From assembly GCF_008329705.1 (NCBI RefSeq), contig NZ_VTSX01000009.1, positions 1 through 64,000 of the forward strand: 64,000 bases of DNA, read 5' to 3'. Source of the DNA: Chryseobacterium sp. SN22 (GTDB taxonomy: Bacteria; Bacteroidota; Bacteroidia; Flavobacteriales; Weeksellaceae). Shown piece by piece: positions 35,299 to 43,217 of this stretch; the first letter of the stretch is position 1; each line of letters begins with the position of its first letter. Below the pieces are notes generated by a model that was not told where the DNA came from, did not search any database, and worked only from the letters and a program-made list of their open reading frames with translations. A program made the translations under genes and the position numbers.

Positions 35299-36915
35299 AT
35301 GAAAAACACTAAAATCATCCGGGATTTAGAAAAATTAGGGATTAAGGGAAACTTTGAAGTTGTGTACAATCCGTCGTACGAGGAATTGTATCAGGCTGAA
35401 ATTTCTCCTGAGAACCAGGGCTTTGAAAAAGCTGAGCTTACGGAATCTGGTGCCGTATCAGTAAAAACAGGGATTTTCACAGGTCGTTCACCTAAAGACA
35501 GGTATATAGTTCAGGATGATGTTACGAGAGAAACTATTTTCTGGGACGGTAAAGTAAACCTGCCGACGACACCGGAAACTTTCAGCTCTTGTAAAGAATT
35601 AGTGCTGAACCAGCTTTCTGATGCTAAGAAAATCTATGTTGTAGATTCATTCTGCGGAACCAATGCCGATACCAGATTAAAAGTGCGATTTATTGTTGAG
35701 GTGGCCTGGCAGGCACACTTCGTGACGAATATGTTCATCCGTCCTTCTCACTACGAGCTTGAAAACTTCGGCGAGCCGGATTTTACGGTAATTAACGGTT
35801 CCAAAACCACCAACCCGAACTGGAAAGAGCAGGAACTGAATTCTGAAAACTTTGTGATGTTCAACCTGACGGAAAAGCTTCAGATCATCGGCGGTACCTG
35901 GTACGGCGGCGAGATGAAAAAAGGAATGTTCGCGATGATGAATTATTACCTGCCGTTAAAAGGCATGGCTTCCATGCACTGTTCCGCCAATGTAGGCGAA
36001 GAAGGGGATGTTGCCCTTTTCTTCGGTCTCTCAGGAACCGGAAAAACGACCTTGTCTGCAGATCCGAAAAGATACCTGATCGGTGACGATGAGCACGGTT
36101 GGGACAACAACGGTGTATTCAACTACGAAGGAGGGTGCTATGCCAAAGTAATTGACCTTTCCGCAGAAAAAGAACCGGATATCTTCAGGGCCATCAAAAG
36201 AGACGCGCTTCTTGAAAACGTTGTCGTAAACAACGGGGTTTCCGATTATACCGACGGGTCCATCACTGAAAATACAAGGGTTTCCTATCCGATTTACCAT
36301 ATCAATAAAATCGTATTGCCTTCAAAAGCGGGGCATGCGAAAAAAATCGTTTACCTTTCTGCCGATGCATTTGGCGTACTGCCTCCGGTTTCCATACTGA
36401 ATGAAGACCAGGCACAATACCATTTCCTTTGCGGGTATACCTCAAAATTAGCCGGAACGGAAAGGGGAATCACTGAGCCGGAACCATCTTTCTCACCGGC
36501 GTTCGGGGAAGCTTTTCTTACATTGCATCCGACCATGTATTCCAAAACCCTGATCGGAAAAATGAAAGAGCACGGCGCAAAAGCCTATCTGGTAAACACC
36601 GGTTGGAACGGTACCGGCAAGAGAATCTCTTTAAAGGATACCCGCGCCATCATTGATGCCATTATCGACGGTTCTATCGAAAATGCTCCGAAAACAAGAA
36701 TCCCGATCATGAACCTTGAAGTTCCTACCGCATTGCCTAATGTTTCCGAAGGCATCTTGGATCCTAGAAATACCTACAGCAATGCAGGAGAGTGGGAAGA
36801 AAAAGCAAGAGACCTTGCTGCCAAGTACATCAAAAACTTCGAGCAGTACTGCAACACCGAAGAAGGGAAGAAGCTAATTCCTTCAGGTCCGCAGTTACAG
36901 ACGCAGAACCACTAA
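35299..36915 (+). CDS. pckA: Phosphoenolpyruvate carboxykinase (ATP)
   Basis: PckA converts oxaloacetate and ATP to phosphoenolpyruvate, CO2 and ADP, the first step of gluconeogenesis. Key motifs are [12 protein letters not shown] (substrate binding, about 58-69), the P-loop [11 protein letters not shown] at about 243-253, and LIGDDEHGW near 260-268, which binds the metal. The 538 residues are normal for the ATP-dependent family. It stands alone, with its own promoter box and a strong terminator. Confidence 0.98.
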   Translation: MKNTKIIRDLEKLGIKGNFEVVYNPSYEELYQAEISPENQGFEKAELTESGAVSVKTGIFTGRSPKDRYIVQDDVTRETIFWDGKVNLPTTPETFSSCKELVLNQLSDAKKIYVVDSFCGTNADTRLKVRFIVEVAWQAHFVTNMFIRPSHYELENFGEPDFTVINGSKTTNPNWKEQELNSENFVMFNLTEKLQIIGGTWYGGEMKKGMFAMMNYYLPLKGMASMHCSANVGEEGDVALFFGLSGTGKTTLSADPKRYLIGDDEHGWDNNGVFNYEGGCYAKVIDLSAEKEPDIFRAIKRDALLENVVVNNGVSDYTDGSITENTRVSYPIYHINKIVLPSKAGHAKKIVYLSADAFGVLPPVSILNEDQAQYHFLCGYTSKLAGTERGITEPEPSFSPAFGEAFLTLHPTMYSKTLIGKMKEHGAKAYLVNTGWNGTGKRISLKDTRAIIDAIIDGSIENAPKTRIPIMNLEVPTALPNVSEGILDPRNTYSNAGEWEEKARDLAAKYIKNFEQYCNTEEGKKLIPSGPQLQTQNH

Positions 36916-36926
36916 TTAAAATACAG

Positions 36927-36962
36927 AATCCTCAGCAACAAAATGCTGAGGATTTTTTTTAA
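36927..36962 (+). terminator. Intrinsic terminator of pckA
   Basis: AATCCTCAGCA at 36927-36937 pairs perfectly with TGCTGAGGATT at 36944-36954 and is followed by eight T. Confidence 0.92.
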
Positions 36963-36977
36963 TTCTTATATACGACA

Positions 36978-37003
36978 ATCCGGTAGCTGAGGGCCTTGAA
37001 GCA
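36978..37003 (-). repeat. Copy of a dispersed intergenic repeat
   Basis: The sequence ATCCGGTAGCTGAGGGCC...GAAGCA is the reverse complement of two motifs at 51322-51348 and 51494-51520 (TGGCTTCG.GCCCTCAGC.GCCGGAT) with few differences. A second shared phrase, TCCGTGAAAATCTGTG, lies nearby at about 37157. The rest of 36963-37200 is AT-rich with a small AAAAATCT/AGATTTTT palindrome and no gene. Confidence 0.7.
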
Positions 37004-37200
37004 ACATTATCTCTGCTTACATCTAACCGAAAAATTTCACCACAAAAGTTTTTAAAAAATCTTAGATTTTTTAATCTCATGTGTTCTGAAATATTTTCAA
37101 ACTATTAAAATTCTCTCTGTGACTTATGTGTTAAGATGAAATCGCAATCATATATCCGTGAAAATCTGTGCCATCCGTGAGAAAATAAATCTACAATTAA

Positions 37201-37614
37201 CTAAGCAGATATCAGGCTCAACACCGCCAACCGATATCCGGCCATTCCGAACCCCGATAACACTGCGTCCGTATTGGCCGCCGTCACCGACTTCTGTCGG
37301 AACTCTTCCCTTTTGTAAATATTGCTGATGTGAACCTCTACTTTTGGTTTACTGATATTCTTCAAACAATCCGCAATTGCATAGGAATAATGCGTATATG
37401 CACCGGGATTGATGACCAATGCATCAAATTCATCCTTCTGAAGGCAATTGATAATTTCCCCTTCGATATTCGACTGGTAATACTCGAGTTCCACAGAAGA
37501 AAATTCGGATCTTAAAGTATCCAGATAGTCCTCCATAGAAACGGTTCCGTAAATTTCCGGCTCTCTTGTTCCCAGCAGATTAAGGTTCGGGCCGTTGATG
37601 ATTAGAATTTTCAT
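37201..37614 (-). CDS. aroQ: Type II 3-dehydroquinate dehydratase
   Basis: AroQ dehydrates 3-dehydroquinate to 3-dehydroshikimate in the shikimate pathway. The N-terminus MKILIINGPNLNLLGTREPE with the catalytic Tyr (YG at 22-23), the NPGAYTHYSYAI segment and EVHISNIYKREEFR match the dodecameric type II enzyme. The 137 residues are typical. It stands alone on the minus strand between pckA and the SAM riboswitch region. Confidence 0.96.
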   Translation of the reverse strand: MKILIINGPNLNLLGTREPEIYGTVSMEDYLDTLRSEFSSVELEYYQSNIEGEIINCLQKDEFDALVINPGAYTHYSYAIADCLKNISKPKVEVHISNIYKREEFRQKSVTAANTDAVLSGFGMAGYRLAVLSLISA

Positions 37615-37796
37615 CCTGTAAAATTAATAAGTTTTTTGGATCAGGAACTTAAAATTTAGAACATCAGATTGATGATTGCATAATGTTTAATGATATTTCT
37701 CATATTTGAAAATTTAACATTTTTTGTAATGTCTTGTATTTGTTGTTTTTAAAATAAAATTATGTTAATTTTTATAAAATTTATACGGGTAATTTT

Positions 37797-37821
37797 AAAG
37801 TCTACTTGTTTTGTAGACTTT
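37797..37821. promoter_or_regulatory. Perfect 9-base inverted repeat at the riboswitch promoter
   Basis: AAAGTCTAC and GTAGACTTT flank a seven-base spacer (TTGTTTT). The repeat covers the -33 element of the promoter at 37806-37836. It may be an operator, or a terminator-like hairpin; the right arm runs into a short T-tract. Confidence 0.55.
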
Positions 37822-37836
37822 TTGTTTTTAGATTTG
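37806..37836 (+). promoter_or_regulatory. Promoter of the SAM-riboswitch/SusCD unit
   Basis: TTG at 37806-37808 and TAGATTTG at 37829-37836, 20 bases apart. A start near 37842 would coincide with the 5' arm of the riboswitch P1 stem. Confidence 0.65.
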
Positions 37837-37841
37837 CAACG

Positions 37842-37939
37842 GCTTATAAAGAAAGATGGAGGGAACTGACCCGATGAAATCTTAACAACCTGCATATGGT
37901 AAGGTGTTACATTCAGCCTTGAAAAAAGGAAAGATAAGC
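37842..37939 (+). promoter_or_regulatory. SAM-I (S-box) riboswitch
   Basis: The RNA shows the SAM-I order of conserved blocks: the P1 5' arm GCTTAT, AAAGAAAGATGGAGGGA, ACTGACCCGATGAAATCTTA, ACAACCTG, AAGGTGTTACATTC, then GAAAGATAAGC with the P1 3' arm at 37934-37939. S-box aptamers bind S-adenosylmethionine and normally turn off methionine-related genes. Behind it, AGCAATAGG and CCTCTTTGCT can pair ahead of GTCTTTT, a possible expression platform. The first gene downstream is a SusC importer at 38024. Confidence 0.9.
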
Positions 37940-38023
37940 AATAGGTTAATCATGATCAATGGTCCTCTTTGCTGTCTTTTCTATAAAATTTAAAAATTAA
38001 ATTAACAGTAAAGAAAATAGATT

Positions 38024-40933
38024 ATGATTAACAAAGATTTAATCGGTCTTAAAGCTTTGGTTCCTCCGGTAGCTGCATTTTTCTTCGGGATAGTGCACGT
38101 TCAGGGGCAGGAGATCAAAAAAGACACCCTTCATGAGAAGGAGATTGATGAAGTGGTAGTGGTGGCTTACGGAAAAGCGAAGAAAAACAGTTATACCGGT
38201 TCGGTAGCAACCATTTCCAGCGAAAAAATCAACAACAGGCCGGTTACCAATATTACAAAAGCGCTGGAAGGCCAGGTTCCGGGACTTCAGGCGGTCAGTG
38301 CTTCGGGTCAGCCGGGTTCCACTGCTTCCATCCGGATTAGGGGAATCGGTTCGGTAAGCGCATCGAGCAATCCGCTGTTTGTAGTAGACGGGATTCCTTT
38401 CGACGGAAACATCAATTCCATCAGCCCAAATGACATTGAATCGATCAGCGTTCTGAAAGACGCGACGGCAAGTTCGTTATACGGTTCCAGGGGAGCAAAC
38501 GGAGTGATTATTGTTACCACAAAATCCGGTAAAAAAGGCGAAGCCAGAATAAACTTTAATATAAGCCAGGGGTTTTCAGGCAGAGCAGTAAAGGATTATG
38601 CACAGGTAACAACGGATCAGTATTTCCAGCTGTATTGGGAAGCGTTGAGGAACGGCTATCAGTCCGGACAGATCTCCGGTCAGCAGGCTGCGCAGATGGC
38701 AACGGACAATCTGGTGAATGCTTTAGGAATCAATCCTTACGGGACACAGTATGAAAAACCTGTGGGAACAGACGGAAGGCTTTTGCCGGGTGCTACCGCT
38801 TTATGGAATGACAACTGGAAGGACATCCTGCAGCGGGTGGCATCCAGAAACCAGGCCGATCTGGATTTCAGCGGTGGAAATGAAAAGAGCAATTACTTTT
38901 TCTCTCTGGGCTACCTGGATGACAAAGGAATTGCCATCGAATCCGGTTTCAGGAAATACAGTACACGGCTAAAGCTCACTTCTGAAGTAAAAAAATGGCT
39001 GAATGTCGGGGCTAACCTGGCATACACGAACAGCCTTCAGCAGGCGCCGCCATCCTCTGATTCCAGAACCGATAATGTCATCAATGCAGCCCGGATCATC
39101 CCTTCGTTCTACCCTTATTACGAAAGGAATGCTGACGGAAGCTACAGGCTGGATTCCAATGGGAACTATCTCTACGACTTTGGAAAATACAGGCCGACCA
39201 GCGCATTGCAGAATGAAAATGCCGCCGCAACGCTCCCACTGGATAAAAATGAAAACCGGGAAGATAACTTTTCCGGAAAAGGATTTGCCGAATTTACCTT
39301 TTTACCCGAACTTAAATTTAGGTCCAGTTTCTCTATTGATCTCGTGAATTACAATGGACATTACTATACGAATCCTTTGCTGGGCGAAGGCTCAGAGATC
39401 GGCGGTTCGGTTACCAAGACCAATTCCAGGACCTTATCTTATACCACCAGCAATATTTTAAACTACGATAAAAAATTCGGGCAGCACCACATCAATATTC
39501 TGGGCGGTCAGGAATTTTACCATTACGAATACCAGACGATTTCGGGAAACAGGAGCCAGTTTTCATTGCCGTATTATTATGAGCCGGATGCTGCTGCTTT
39601 ACTGGGAGGCTTTACGGGAAACAGCGATCAGCTCGGACTGCTGAGTTTCCTGGGAAAAGCGGAATATGATTTTAAAAATAAATACTTCATCTCCGGATCC
39701 GTAAGGGCTGATGGCTCTTCAAGGTTCGCTCCCGAAAACAGATGGGGAACCTTCTGGTCTGCCGGTGCCTCATGGAAAGCTTCCAATGAAGATTTCATCA
39801 GAAACCTCAACGTTTTTAACCAGCTGACCCTCCGGGCAAGCTACGGCGGACAGGGAAATGACAAACTGAATACCTACTACGCTTACCAGAGCCTGTATAC
39901 CTTTTACAACAACCTGGGAGAAGGTGGAACCGTGGCCGGCAGATTGCCGACTCCGGACCTGAAATGGGAAACCAATCTTAACTTTAATGCAGGCCTTGAA
40001 TTTTCAATTTTAAACAACAGGATCAAAGGAAATGTGGAATATTTCCAGCGGAAAAGTAAAGACCTCCTATTCGGGATGCCGCTGGCGCCGTCATTAGGAT
40101 TCAGCGAATACCAGGCGAATATCGGCGAGCTTAAAAATACGGGTTTCGAATTTTCCCTGTTTACGACACCGGTTAAAACCAAAAATTTCGAATGGAACGT
40201 GGACGTAAACCTGAGTACCCTGAAAAATGAAATCACCAGGCTCCCGAAAGGATCGGTAGTTACCGGTACCAAATTATTACAGGTCGGAGGCTCCGTTTAT
40301 GATTTCTTTATCCCCGAATGGGTGGGCGTAGATCCGTCAAACGGAAAACCTCTCTGGAAAACGATCGCAACAGATGCCGGCGGCAATACCGTGGAAGGAA
40401 CAACTTCGGAATATGCAAAAGCAACAAAAACGTTACAGGGCTCATCGCTTCCTAAAGTAATAGGCGGATTTACGACCAGCCTGGCGTATAAAAACTTTGA
40501 TTTTTCAACACTGGTGTCATTTGCTATCGGCGGTAAAATCCTGGATACCGATTATACCATGCTGATGCATAACGGAAGTTCTGCGGGAAGGGCGTGGAGC
40601 GCGGAAATGCTCAACCGGTGGACACCTGAAAATCGGTATACCGACGTTCCCGGCTTAAGCACCACCACCAACAACTGGACTTCAGCATCCTCCCGGTTTT
40701 TATATTCCGGTACTTATGCCAGAGTGAAAAATGTAAGCCTCGGATATACTTTGCCGTCGGATTATTTTGAAAAAATAGGATTGAAGAAATTCAGGATCTA
40801 CATCCAGGCGGAAAATCTCCTGACCTTCTATAAACACAAAGGAATGGATCCAGAGCAAACCCTAGACGGAACCACCTATTACCGGTATCCGGCGATGAAA
40901 ACGGTAACATTCGGCCTGCAGGCAACCCTTTAA
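38024..40933 (+). CDS. SusC/RagA family TonB-linked outer membrane protein under SAM riboswitch
   Basis: This outer-membrane TonB-dependent importer has 969 residues. The signal region is atypical in its start (MINKDLIGLKALVPPVAAFF) but ends in a hydrophobic stretch before GQEIKKD. The TonB-box-like EVVVVAYGKAKK and plug motifs VDGIPFDGN and NDIESISVLKDATASSLYGS follow; the usual carboxypeptidase-like N-terminal domain is absent. The barrel ends VTFGLQATL. Its SusD partner follows at 40952. Because a SAM-I riboswitch precedes it, the likely cargo is methionine, a methionine-containing peptide, or another sulfur-linked nutrient; this is inference from the switch. Confidence 0.95.
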   Translation: MINKDLIGLKALVPPVAAFFFGIVHVQGQEIKKDTLHEKEIDEVVVVAYGKAKKNSYTGSVATISSEKINNRPVTNITKALEGQVPGLQAVSASGQPGSTASIRIRGIGSVSASSNPLFVVDGIPFDGNINSISPNDIESISVLKDATASSLYGSRGANGVIIVTTKSGKKGEARINFNISQGFSGRAVKDYAQVTTDQYFQLYWEALRNGYQSGQISGQQAAQMATDNLVNALGINPYGTQYEKPVGTDGRLLPGATALWNDNWKDILQRVASRNQADLDFSGGNEKSNYFFSLGYLDDKGIAIESGFRKYSTRLKLTSEVKKWLNVGANLAYTNSLQQAPPSSDSRTDNVINAARIIPSFYPYYERNADGSYRLDSNGNYLYDFGKYRPTSALQNENAAATLPLDKNENREDNFSGKGFAEFTFLPELKFRSSFSIDLVNYNGHYYTNPLLGEGSEIGGSVTKTNSRTLSYTTSNILNYDKKFGQHHINILGGQEFYHYEYQTISGNRSQFSLPYYYEPDAAALLGGFTGNSDQLGLLSFLGKAEYDFKNKYFISGSVRADGSSRFAPENRWGTFWSAGASWKASNEDFIRNLNVFNQLTLRASYGGQGNDKLNTYYAYQSLYTFYNNLGEGGTVAGRLPTPDLKWETNLNFNAGLEFSILNNRIKGNVEYFQRKSKDLLFGMPLAPSLGFSEYQANIGELKNTGFEFSLFTTPVKTKNFEWNVDVNLSTLKNEITRLPKGSVVTGTKLLQVGGSVYDFFIPEWVGVDPSNGKPLWKTIATDAGGNTVEGTTSEYAKATKTLQGSSLPKVIGGFTTSLAYKNFDFSTLVSFAIGGKILDTDYTMLMHNGSSAGRAWSAEMLNRWTPENRYTDVPGLSTTTNNWTSASSRFLYSGTYARVKNVSLGYTLPSDYFEKIGLKKFRIYIQAENLLTFYKHKGMDPEQTLDGTTYYRYPAMKTVTFGLQATL

Positions 40934-40951
40934 TATTTAAAATTGAAAACA

Positions 40952-42445
40952 ATGAAAAAACTGAAATATCTGTCTTTACTGATCATCACTGCTTTGTCTT
41001 TTACAGGCTGTGAAAGCGAACTGGAAACGGCACCTACCAATCAGGCCAATGAGGAAGAAGTCTTCAAGACAGCGGAAAGCGCGGAAACAGTTATCAACGG
41101 GACCTGGGCCAAATTTAATGATGACGGGCCTACTTATGCCAACATCGGGTATTCGACCGTGTTGAGGACCAGCGATGCCATGGGAAGCGATGTTGCCGTA
41201 TTAACCAACAAATATGGTTTCCCAGGAGCCTATGCTTTTACCGATCTGGTGAACAATACCGGAAGCCGGCCGCTGTTCATCTGGAGCCTATTGTACTCTA
41301 CGATCAATAACATGAATAATGTACTCGCTAAAATTGATGCAGCGGAAGGAAGCCCAGAAAAGAAAAACCAGGTAAAAGGCCAGGCCAAAGCATTACGGGC
41401 TTTCTGTTACCTGAACCTCGCAAGCTTTTACCAGTTCAGCTACCTTAAGGATAAAACAGCCTTGACGGCTCCGGTCTATACCGAACCTACGACAACCGCT
41501 TCTGTGGGAAAGAAAAAAGCGAGCCTGGAAGAGATCTATACGCTGATCAAAAGCGATTTAACGGATGCCGACCAGCTGCTTCAGCAATATTCGAGGAATA
41601 ACAAAGATAAAATAGACCGGTCGGTAGTCAATGGTCTTTTGGCAAGGGTTTACCTGAATACCGGCGACTGGACGCAAGCTGCTGCCTCCGCAAAGCTGGC
41701 AAGAAACGGATATGCCCTGATGACCGCTGAAAAATACAGACAGGGCTTCAATGATATCAGCAACGGGGAATGGATCTGGGGACACGGCCAGACCCAGGAG
41801 CAGTCGGGAGAAAGTTATGCGTTCCACTTCCTGGATGTTTCCTCATCGGGAAGCTATTACTACAGCTTTATGGCTGATCCGTATTTCAAGAACCTGTTTG
41901 ATACCAATGACATCCGTTATTCTCTATTTTCATGGGATGGAAATCCGGGCAGGGAAGGATTGCTGAGATATGCCAAATTTAAATTCAAAGCCAACCTGAT
42001 TGCCGATATCGTCTATATGAGGGCAGCTGAAATGTACCTGATTGAAGCGGAAGCGGAGGCCAGAAACGGAAATGTAGCCAATGCAATCACTGTTCTGAAC
42101 CAGCTTAAAGCAACCAGAAATGCAAATCTTTATAATGGATCTCCGGCCCAGAATGACGTGATTAAAGAAGTTCTTATTGAAAGAAGGAAAGAACTCTTCG
42201 GGGAAGGATTTGCTTTGTCCGACATCATCCGGACCCAGGGAACCGTGGTAAGAAAACCTTATACCGATGCAGCCGGACAGGCCATTAAAGTGCAGGTAAC
42301 CACTCCGGACGGAACGGTAAAAACCGTCAACGGAAGGGGGCACAGCATTTTTGCTTTCCCTGACCAATCAGCATTTGTTCCCAACAGCAGATATTACCTG
42401 TTCTCAATCCCGCAGAAGGAAATAGAGAACAATCCGAATCTGTAA
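40952..42445 (+). CDS. SusD/RagB family lipoprotein partner
   Basis: This is the surface-exposed lid protein of the SusC importer ahead of it. ATG 40952 gives MKKLKYLSLLIITALSFTGC, with lipid-anchored Cys20; a TTG nine bases upstream is not needed. The 497 residues contain the N-terminal TPR-like helices, VYMRAAEMYLIEAEAEAR and ERRKELFGEGFALSDIIR, typical of SusD, and end IPQKEIENNPNL. It is 18 bases after the SusC stop and ends in a terminator, so both genes share the SAM switch. Confidence 0.95.
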   Translation: MKKLKYLSLLIITALSFTGCESELETAPTNQANEEEVFKTAESAETVINGTWAKFNDDGPTYANIGYSTVLRTSDAMGSDVAVLTNKYGFPGAYAFTDLVNNTGSRPLFIWSLLYSTINNMNNVLAKIDAAEGSPEKKNQVKGQAKALRAFCYLNLASFYQFSYLKDKTALTAPVYTEPTTTASVGKKKASLEEIYTLIKSDLTDADQLLQQYSRNNKDKIDRSVVNGLLARVYLNTGDWTQAAASAKLARNGYALMTAEKYRQGFNDISNGEWIWGHGQTQEQSGESYAFHFLDVSSSGSYYYSFMADPYFKNLFDTNDIRYSLFSWDGNPGREGLLRYAKFKFKANLIADIVYMRAAEMYLIEAEAEARNGNVANAITVLNQLKATRNANLYNGSPAQNDVIKEVLIERRKELFGEGFALSDIIRTQGTVVRKPYTDAAGQAIKVQVTTPDGTVKTVNGRGHSIFAFPDQSAFVPNSRYYLFSIPQKEIENNPNL

Positions 42446-42461
42446 TTTTATAAAACTGAAG

Positions 42462-42492
42462 AAAAGCCGTTGTGTATTGCAGCGGCTTTTTA
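42462..42492 (+). terminator. Intrinsic terminator of the SAM-regulated SusCD unit
   Basis: AAAAGCCG at 42462-42469 pairs with CGGCTTTT at 42483-42490, followed by further T. Confidence 0.85.
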
Positions 42493-42666
42493 TTTATCGT
42501 TAATTCAGCGGTATTTAGTTTTATATAAATTTAACTGATAAAGATGCAATTGATCATTAAAATCCCGGCTTCCTTCTTACCGCCGGCTGATCCGATTTAT
42601 TGTCCGTGCTTAGGTTATTTAAAAAGGAAAGATCAACATGAAGTAAAAATACCTACCTTTGTTGAA

Positions 42667-42990
42667 ATGAACCTCTTTCGATTCTTATTAGCGTTCTATT
42701 TCATAGCGTTGTCAATGATGCCGTGTGAAGACGTGCACAAAGAATCCGGTTCCGCGCAGGCACCGCTTTCTTTCATAGCTGATGATTCCCATTCGAAAGA
42801 CAAAGGAGATATCTGTTCCCCTTTATGCACCTGCAATTGTTGCCAGATCACGGTAGCTGCTTTTAAGATGAATGCTTTGCTGGAGACACCGGTGAATGTC
42901 CAGTCTTATTTTTCAAAGAAAATCCTTTTTCGTACGAATGATTTCGCCTACCAAGTGTATGACCATATCTGGCAGCCGCCTAAGATCTAA
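42667..42990 (+). CDS. Cys-rich small exported protein, DUF6660-like
   Basis: The 107 residues from ATG 42667 start with a hydrophobic segment (MNLFRFLLAFYFIALSMMPC), have a Cys-rich centre (ICSPLCTCNCC), and end DHIWQPPKI. This plan matches the small family I know as DUF6660 in Chryseobacterium, of unknown function and often near metal or outer-membrane transport genes; the assignment is tentative. TACCTTTG at 42654-42661, an exact TAnnTTTG, lies so close that transcription would start at or near the ATG. An upstream in-frame extension to 42544 lacks a signal peptide and crosses this box. Context and cysteines suggest metal binding in the envelope. Confidence 0.75.
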   Translation: MNLFRFLLAFYFIALSMMPCEDVHKESGSAQAPLSFIADDSHSKDKGDICSPLCTCNCCQITVAAFKMNALLETPVNVQSYFSKKILFRTNDFAYQVYDHIWQPPKI

Positions 42991-43020
42991 CCCTTCTGAT
43001 TTTTAAAATTCCTGAAACTT

Positions 43021-43035
43021 TGCAATTCCGTTGCA
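43021..43035. promoter_or_regulatory. Candidate operator TGCAAT-N3-GTTGCA ahead of the RND pump
   Basis: TGCAA and TTGCA form a perfect inverted repeat with a five-base centre (six-base arms with one mismatch). A promoter-like AAACTTTG abuts it at 43013-43020. The same motif occurs at 49242-49256, ahead of the P-type ATPase gene. Confidence 0.55.
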
Positions 43036-43217
43036 GGGTTCCACAGGTTATTCTTACAGCTGTCATTTTCAAATGTCAGCCTATCTCTATTTTTCAACTT
43101 ATGACTGTCTTTTTTTAGCAGGCATGCTGAATGAAAGTGAGTTCATTTTTAAAATGTGCTGGCCGTTCATCAGATGCTGTATTTAAAATAAAGATTTCGT
43201 CAATTAAATTTTAATTT

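Noticed and set aside
42544..42666. N-terminal extension of the Cys-rich small protein
   Set aside because: It crosses a TAnnTTTG box and hides the signal peptide that begins at ATG 42667.
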